From NCBI RefSeq assembly GCF_900110255.1, contig NZ_FODD01000021.1:106349-170348 (forward strand): DNA of 64,000 bases, given 5' to 3'. The stretch comes from Actinacidiphila rubida. GTDB taxonomy: Bacteria; Actinomycetota; Actinomycetes; Streptomycetales; Streptomycetaceae. The notes below the pieces were generated by a model. That model saw nothing but the letters and a program-made list of their open reading frames with translations, made no database searches and had not been told where the DNA came from. Position 1 is the first letter of the stretch; each line of letters starts with the position of its first letter. The position numbers and the translations under genes are program-made. This document shows positions 59,432 through 64,000 of the stretch, piece by piece.

Positions 59432-60214
59432 CTAGCGGAGGGCGAGAGGGAGGAGCGCCGAGGCCGCGGCGACCTCGCAGGCCGCGCCGAACACGTCGCC
59501 GGTGACCCCGCCGAACCGCCGCACGCAGCGCCGCACCCCCGCCTCGGCCACGAGCAGCCCGAGCAGGACGGCCACCGCCGTGCGCAGCGCGGTGAAACCG
59601 CCGAACGGGACGCCGGCCGCACAGGCCAGCACGACCACCACCCCGGCCACGGCGAGCGCCCCCGCCAGGGGAACCGCCCCGGCCACCGCCGCCCCGAGCC
59701 CGCCCGGCCGGGCCGCCGGAACGCCCGGCCGGCAGGCCACCGTCATCGCGGTCCGCCCGGCCACCGCCGCCAGCACCGCGGCGGTGCCCCCGTACACCCA
59801 GCCGTGCCCGTACGCCCCGGCCAGCGCGGCCGCCTGCCCGAGCAGGACCAGGACGAGCACGACGACGCCGAACGGCCCGACGTCGGACTGCTTCATGATC
59901 CGCAGCGCCTCCTCCGCGGGCTTGCCGCTGCCCAGCCCGTCCGCGGTGTCGGCGAGCCCGTCGAGATGCAGGCCGCGGGTGAGGGCCGCGGGCACCGCGA
60001 CCGCGCCGACCGCCGCGAGCAGGGGCGCCGCGCCCAGCGCGACGAGCACCCCGCCGGCCGCCGCCGACGCGACGCCCACCACCAGCCCGGCCAGCGGCGC
60101 GGCGAGCATGCCGCCGCGGGCCGCCGCCCGGTCCCAGCGCGTGACCCGCACCGGCAGCACGGTGAGGGTGCCGAAGGCGAAACGGAGGGCGTCGAGCGGG
60201 GAGGGCCTGGTCAC
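59432..60214 (-). CDS. cobS: Adenosylcobinamide-GDP ribazoletransferase (cobalamin synthase)
   Basis: CobS joins adenosylcobinamide-GDP to alpha-ribazole in the membrane, the last step before adenosylcobalamin. The 260-residue protein is strongly hydrophobic, with about six to seven membrane segments, and has the family motif LHLDGLADTADGLGSGKPAEEALRIMKQSDVGPFGV and the C-terminal GGVTGDVFGAACEVAA. GTG at 60214 overlaps the upstream rhomboid-like gene stop by 4 bp (GTGA), so translation is coupled. cobT, which makes alpha-ribazole phosphate, is 2.5 kb upstream on the same strand. Confidence 0.96.
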   Translation of the reverse strand: MTRPSPLDALRFAFGTLTVLPVRVTRWDRAAARGGMLAAPLAGLVVGVASAAAGGVLVALGAAPLLAAVGAVAVPAALTRGLHLDGLADTADGLGSGKPAEEALRIMKQSDVGPFGVVVLVLVLLGQAAALAGAYGHGWVYGGTAAVLAAVAGRTAMTVACRPGVPAARPGGLGAAVAGAVPLAGALAVAGVVVVLACAAGVPFGGFTALRTAVAVLLGLLVAEAGVRRCVRRFGGVTGDVFGAACEVAAASALLPLALR

Positions 60215-60858
60215 CGCGCGAGGCTACCGCGCCACGCGCCCTCCGCCCCGGCCAGTGCCAGCACCGCGGCCACGCCCGCCAGATGCTCGTATCCGGCGAG
60301 GTTCGTCACCCACACGACCTCGACGACCATGGCGACTCCGATCGCCACGGCCGTGCACCACGCGCGGTAGCGGCAGGCGGCGTAGACGCCGAGCGCGACC
60401 ACGGCCGCGGACGGCCCGGTGTCACGGACGTCCAGCGCCTGCGGGGCCAGGCCCAGCAGCGTGCCGCCGTCCCACACCGACCAGCGGGCGAAGCAGGTGC
60501 CGGCGATCGTGGCCAGCAGGGCCACGCCCAGGGTGCGGCGGGCGCCCAGCGTCGTCTCGGCGATCCCGAACACCACGACGACCTGCACGACCAGGCCCCA
60601 GATCGGCAGCGAGGGGTCGGGGACGAACAGCGACAGCGGGGTGCGCAGCAGCGCCAGCCACCACGGCAGCGTCGCGTACACGCCGCCGAGCCGCTCCACC
60701 CAGTCGCTGACGCCGTCCGAGTGCTGCACCAGCTGGAGCAGGAGGATGCCGGCGCAGGAGGCGAGGGTCAGCGGGACGGCCCGCACCCCCGCGCCGCGCA
60801 GCCGCCGCCACACGTCGGGGAAGACCGTGCCCCACTCGGCCAGGGCCAGCCGCCGCAT
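60211..60858 (-). CDS. Rhomboid-like membrane protein
   Basis: A 215-residue protein with about six membrane segments. The fifth-helix-like segment carries TGPSAAVVALGVYAA and the last helix EHLAGVAAVLAL, echoing the rhomboid catalytic Ser (GxSG/A) and His (H..G). The sequence otherwise is unlike GlpG, so protease activity is not assured. It is wedged between the DUF2156 gene (26-bp gap) and cobS (4-bp overlap), indicating one operon. ATG at 60858 was chosen; an upstream GTG at 60882 would overlap the preceding stop and is possible. Confidence 0.75.
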   Translation of the reverse strand: MRRLALAEWGTVFPDVWRRLRGAGVRAVPLTLASCAGILLLQLVQHSDGVSDWVERLGGVYATLPWWLALLRTPLSLFVPDPSLPIWGLVVQVVVVFGIAETTLGARRTLGVALLATIAGTCFARWSVWDGGTLLGLAPQALDVRDTGPSAAVVALGVYAACRYRAWCTAVAIGVAMVVEVVWVTNLAGYEHLAGVAAVLALAGAEGAWRGSLAR

Positions 60859-60883
60859 CCGGCCGGCCGGCCCCGTCCCCACC

Positions 60884-62593
60884 TCACGGGTTCTCGCGGC
60901 GCCGCCGCAGCGGCACGGGCAGCCGGGGGACGCCGAGGAAGCCTTCGGCCCGGGCGCCGGCGACGCCGATTCTGGGCAGCTCGCTGGACTTGCCGAACAG
61001 CACATAGCGCGGCTCCCAGATCGGGCGGAACTTGGCGTTGGCGCGGTACAGCGACTCGATCTGCCACCACCGCGAGAAGAACGTCAGCAGCGAGTGCCAC
61101 AACCGCAGCACGGGACCCGCCCCCAGCCGCGAGCCCCGCTCGAACACCGAGCGGAACATCGCGAAGTTCAGCGAGACCTGACGCACCGACACCTCGTCCG
61201 CCCGCTGGATCAGCTCGATCACCATGAACTCGATCAGGCCGTTGTCGGCACTGCGGTCACGCCGCATCAGGTCGAGGGACAGCCCGTGCGGTCCCCACGG
61301 GACGAAGCTCAGCAGAGCCCGCGGGCGGCCGTCCCCGTCCTGGCACTCGACCATGACGCACGCGCCGTCCGCCGGGTCTCCGAGCCGTCCCAGCGCCATC
61401 GAGAAGCCGCGCTCGGTCGCGCCGTCGCGCCAGTGGTCGGCGCGCTCCACCAGGGCGTCCATCTCGGCCTGCGGGATCTCGGAGTGCCGCCGGATGCGCA
61501 CCGTGCAGCCGGACCGCTGGGCCCGGTTGTACGCCTGCCGGACGGTGCGCATCGCACGGCCGTCCAGGGTGAACTCCTCGGTCTCGACGATGGCCTCGTC
61601 GCCGAGTTCGAGGGCGTCCAGGCCGTGCCGCGCGTAGACCGTGCCGGCCTCCTCGCTGGCGCCCATCACCGCGGGCACCCACGCGTGCTGCTTCGCCTCG
61701 GCCAGCCACGCGTCGATGGCGCCCGGCCACGCCTCCGGGTCGCCGATGGGGTCGCCGGAGGCCAGCGTGACGCCGCCGAGGACCCGGTAGGCGATCGCGG
61801 ACTTGCCGGTCGGCGACCAGATCACGCTCTTGTCGCGGCGCAGCGCGAAGTACCCGAGGGAGTCGCGGTCGCCGTACTTGTCGAGCAGCACGCGCAGCCG
61901 CTCCTCGTCCTCCGCGCAGAGCAGTTCCCGGCCGCGCGGGGAGCGGAACGCCACGAACAGCACGAGCAGGAAGAGCAGCGCGCTCATCACGTTGATGACC
62001 ACGTCGACCCAGCCGGGCGTCTCGATCGGGGCGAACGCGGTGTCGCTGGGCACCAGGGAGACCAGCCGCACGAGGGCGTAGCCGAAGACGTCGCCGAACG
62101 TCGCGCCGTTCGCGGAGTTGGTGGCGGCGACCAGCCCGGTGCCGACGAGCCCGGCCACCACCAGGCCGACGATCGCGGTGATCGCGGCGTGCCAGGGGTT
62201 CGCCCGGTCGCCCTTCGCCCGGAACTCGCGCCGGCTCAGCAGCAGCGCGGCCAGGAACGAGGCGGTCAGCGCGAGCGACACCCAGTTCTGCGGGTGGCGG
62301 TGGATCTGCGGCCACGCCATGCTCACCGCCAGCGCGGCGAAGAACAGCCCGCACAGCACGAAGTTGAGGATCCACGCGGCCCGCTTGTGCCGGCGCATCG
62401 TGACGGACAGGAAGAGCGCGAAGGCGGTCGACGTGAAGCCCGCGGTGAGCAGGTACGGGGTGAAGAAGTCCTGGGCGTTGTGCCGGCGGATGTCGGCACC
62501 GAAACTCACCCAGACCGCGCCCAGCAGGTTCACTGCGGTGACGATGCGGAGGTACCACACCGTGTAGGCGGCGGCGCGCCGGGCGGTTCCCAT
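60884..62593 (-). CDS. MprF/LysX-like DUF2156 membrane protein (phosphatidylglycerol lysyltransferase domain)
   Basis: A 569-residue protein: N-terminal half of about six membrane helices, C-terminal cytoplasmic DUF2156 domain (LPG_synthase_C) with WSPTGKSAIAYRVLGGVTLASGDPIGDPEAWPGAIDAW and TSEGFSMALGRLGDPADG-like region, and closing SRWWQIESLYRANAKFRPIWEPRYVLF. In MprF this domain transfers an aminoacyl group from tRNA to phosphatidylglycerol, changing membrane charge; the substrate here is not determined. It is the first gene of the unit ending with cobS. ATG at 62593. Confidence 0.92.
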   Translation of the reverse strand: MGTARRAAAYTVWYLRIVTAVNLLGAVWVSFGADIRRHNAQDFFTPYLLTAGFTSTAFALFLSVTMRRHKRAAWILNFVLCGLFFAALAVSMAWPQIHRHPQNWVSLALTASFLAALLLSRREFRAKGDRANPWHAAITAIVGLVVAGLVGTGLVAATNSANGATFGDVFGYALVRLVSLVPSDTAFAPIETPGWVDVVINVMSALLFLLVLFVAFRSPRGRELLCAEDEERLRVLLDKYGDRDSLGYFALRRDKSVIWSPTGKSAIAYRVLGGVTLASGDPIGDPEAWPGAIDAWLAEAKQHAWVPAVMGASEEAGTVYARHGLDALELGDEAIVETEEFTLDGRAMRTVRQAYNRAQRSGCTVRIRRHSEIPQAEMDALVERADHWRDGATERGFSMALGRLGDPADGACVMVECQDGDGRPRALLSFVPWGPHGLSLDLMRRDRSADNGLIEFMVIELIQRADEVSVRQVSLNFAMFRSVFERGSRLGAGPVLRLWHSLLTFFSRWWQIESLYRANAKFRPIWEPRYVLFGKSSELPRIGVAGARAEGFLGVPRLPVPLRRRRENP

Positions 62594-62666
62594 GTCAGGG
62601 AAGTTTATGCCGCGATGTCCGGATCGCGCCGTATGATCGCCGGACGATACGAGGAATCCTGCGGCT

Positions 62667-62694
62667 GGCTGCCCGGACGTGCGTCCGGGCAGCC
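62667..62694 (-). terminator. cobT terminator hairpin
   Basis: GGCTGCCCGGAC (62667-62678) pairs perfectly with GTCCGGGCAGCC (62683-62694) around the loop GTGC, 25 bp past the cobT stop. Confidence 0.85.
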
Positions 62695-62718
62695 GCCGGG
62701 GGAGAATCCCGGTTCGCT

Positions 62719-63756
62719 CTAGGCGGGCAGCTCGGCGGAGAGCAGGGCCGCGGCCTGCAGCAGCGGCAGCGCCAGCAGCGCGCCGGTGCCACCGCCGGAG
62801 TGCACGCCGTGGTCCAGCAGCGGGGTCAGCGAGATCCGGTCCAGCGCCTTGGCCTGGCCGGCCTCACCGCTGGCGTGCCCGGCCAGCCACCAGTCGGGCG
62901 CGCGGAACGCGATGCGCTGCGCCACCAGCGCGCAGGCCGCGCTGACCACGCCGTCGAGCACGACGGGCATCTTGCGCACCGCGGACTGCAGCAGGAAGCC
63001 GGTGATCGCCGCGAAGTCGGCGCCGCCGACGGCCGCGAGCAGCGCGATCTGGTCGCCCAGGACCGGACGGGCCCGGCGCAGACCGTCCCTGATCGCGGCG
63101 CACTTGCGCATCCACGCGAGGTCGTCGATGCCGGAGCCGCGGCCGGTCACCACCGAGGCGTCGGTGCCGCACAGCGCGGCGATCAGCACGCCGGCCGCCG
63201 TGGTGCCGCCGACGCTGATGTCACCGAGCAGCACCAGATCCGTGCCCGAGTCGGCCTCCTCGTCGGCGAGCGCCATGCCCGCACGGAACGCCTGTTCGGC
63301 CTCCTCGCGGGTCAGCGCGTCCTCGACGTCCAGCCGGCCCGAGCCGCGGCGCACACGGTGCGCGGTCACGTCGGCGGGCAGGTCGGCCGGGTCGCAGTCC
63401 AGGGCCATGTCCACCAGGCGCACGCCGGCGCCGAACTGGCGGGCCAGGATGGCGGCCGGCGCGGTGCCGTCGAGCACGGCGCGCGCGAGGTCCGTGGCGG
63501 TGCCGGCGGGCCGGGTGGACACGTCCAGTGCGGCCACGCCGTGGTCGGCGGCGAACACCAGGACGCGCGGCCGCGCCAGTGGTCTCGCCGGCGCCTGCCC
63601 TTGTACGGCGGCAAGCCAGTCCGCCAGCTCGGCGGGCTTGCCCAGCCCGTCGGCCGGCCGCACCCGCTCGTGCCAGCGCTCCTGCGAGTCCCGACGCACG
63701 CCAGCGTCGGGGCGCTCCACGAGGGAGCCGAAGTCGTCCAGTTCGATCCCGCTCAC
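62719..63756 (-). CDS. cobT: Nicotinate-nucleotide-dimethylbenzimidazole phosphoribosyltransferase (CobT-like)
   Basis: CobT makes alpha-ribazole phosphate for the lower ligand of cobalamin. The 345-residue protein matches the family in FAADHGVAALDVSTRPAGT, DASVVTGRGSGIDD, RPVLGDQIALLAAVGGADFAAITGFLLQSA and LLDHGVHSGGGTGALLALPLL. Two active-site signatures are altered: the usual GEMGIGNTT reads GDISVGGTT (~185), and the usual GEGTGA, whose Glu is the catalytic base in Salmonella CobT, reads GGGTGA. The D-I-S form may be normal for Streptomyces, but the missing C-terminal Glu is odd (codon GGT). GTG at 63756 lacks a clear ribosome site. Upstream of the DUF2156-rhomboid-cobS unit, separated by a terminator. 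Confidence 0.88.
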   Translation of the reverse strand: MSGIELDDFGSLVERPDAGVRRDSQERWHERVRPADGLGKPAELADWLAAVQGQAPARPLARPRVLVFAADHGVAALDVSTRPAGTATDLARAVLDGTAPAAILARQFGAGVRLVDMALDCDPADLPADVTAHRVRRGSGRLDVEDALTREEAEQAFRAGMALADEEADSGTDLVLLGDISVGGTTAAGVLIAALCGTDASVVTGRGSGIDDLAWMRKCAAIRDGLRRARPVLGDQIALLAAVGGADFAAITGFLLQSAVRKMPVVLDGVVSAACALVAQRIAFRAPDWWLAGHASGEAGQAKALDRISLTPLLDHGVHSGGGTGALLALPLLQAAALLSAELPA

Positions 63757-64000
63757 CGCCGAACAGTACCGTGACGGGCGCTTCGCGGTCGCTCCCCCTC
63801 TTTCTCGGGCTCCGCCCGGGGGTGCCGGCGGGGTGCCCCCGGGGCTTGCTGGGTTCGGCCTACGGGGTGCCCCGCGCTGCGCGCTGCCGCCTGCCGCGCC
63901 GTCGTGGCTTGTCGCGCAGTTCCTCGCGCCCCTGATATGCGTGCCCTTTGTCCGTGGGGTCGGGGGCGCTCCGGAAGCGTCTCCTCGGAAATGTGCATAC
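63757..64000. repeat. Intergenic end of window with Streptomyces-type dispersed repeat
   Basis: 244 bp without a credible gene. Bases 63901-63934 contain TTGTCGCGCAGTTCCTCGCG and a following CCCCTGA, resembling the short repeat (CGCAGTTCCCCGCGCCCCT-type) that I recall as widely scattered in Streptomyces intergenes. A GGGGTGCCCC-rich stretch precedes it. The frame open on the minus strand here is a composition artefact. Confidence 0.5.

Noticed and set aside
63753..63998. 81-residue minus-strand frame at the window end
   Set aside because: It overlaps the cobT start region and a dispersed repeat, with Arg/Pro-rich composition and no ribosome site.
1..64000. CRISPR arrays, tRNA or rRNA genes, insertion sequences
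   Set aside because: I read for regular spaced repeats, acceptor-stem patterns and transposase motifs and found none. A dedicated scan (tRNAscan-SE, CRISPR finder) would be needed to rule out weak cases.

Overview
The window is a chromosomal core segment from a Streptomyces or very close actinomycete. The DNA is very GC-rich, with G/C in almost every third codon position, GTG starts and GGAGG-type ribosome sites. Gene content agrees: two glutamine synthetases plus GlnE, an AceE-type pyruvate dehydrogenase next to an actinobacterial two-lipoyl-domain E2, malEFG with aglA and a pullulanase, and families such as DUF4191, DUF4240 and DUF5990. I see no phage, insertion sequence, CRISPR array, rRNA or tRNA. 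From memory the gene set resembles a conserved Streptomyces core region, but I could not run an alignment.

Layout. 1-3.2 kb: the start of an exported phosphoesterase (minus strand, cut by the window edge) with a PHO-box-like element, a response regulator/sensor kinase pair, and a secreted protein with a short collagen-like tract. 3.5-6.5 kb: glnE. 6.5-19.7 kb: a PAP2-type membrane protein, then the maltodextrin block: malE-malF-malG-aglA-malR on the minus strand, and a divergent 1,824-residue amylase/pullulanase. TTGC-type operator candidates overlap the -35 regions of both divergent promoters. 19.9-23.8 kb: a GNAT protein, a membrane protein with a sigma-factor-like N-terminus, and glnII with a GlnR-box-like array. 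23.8-30.1 kb: small metabolic genes (CHMI-like isomerase, Gfo/Idh/MocA oxidoreductase, quinone-reductase-like protein, ArsR-type regulator), an HTH/Clp-N gene pair behind two inverted-repeat operators, and a class-A beta-lactamase-like protein. 30.4-37.9 kb: a Tat-exported glycoside hydrolase, a class-C serine hydrolase, a thioesterase-like protein, a membrane PstS-like protein with a PHO-box-like array upstream, a PfpI/DJ-1 protein and an Fpg/Nei glycosylase.

38.0-43.3 kb: glnA (with a GlnR-box-like array), an RDD protein, a DUF4191 protein, a small conserved ORF, lipA and lipB. 43.5-50.0 kb: an HTH regulator, a TIGR01777 epimerase-like protein, an FAD amine-oxidase-like protein, a DUF4240 protein and a double-GNAT protein. 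50.2-57.3 kb: aceE, a GntR/FCD regulator, the E2 gene (sucB/aceF type) and lpd. 57.5-63.8 kb: pepA, cobS, a rhomboid-like protein, an MprF-like DUF2156 protein and cobT.

How it works together. Three themes recur. (1) Nitrogen: GlnE adenylylates GSI (GlnA, Tyr397 present), while GSII (GlnII) is a second synthetase; glnA and glnII both carry 11-bp-phased GlnR-like boxes. (2) Carbon: extracellular alpha-glucan is cut by the exported amylase/pullulanase, maltodextrins are taken up by MalEFG, and AglA hydrolyses them inside under LacI-type control. (3) Lipoate-dependent oxidation: LipB and LipA make the lipoyl groups carried by E2, which works with AceE and Lpd. Many transcription units end in long perfect GC-rich hairpins, and three larger intergenic gaps carry copies of one dispersed repeat.
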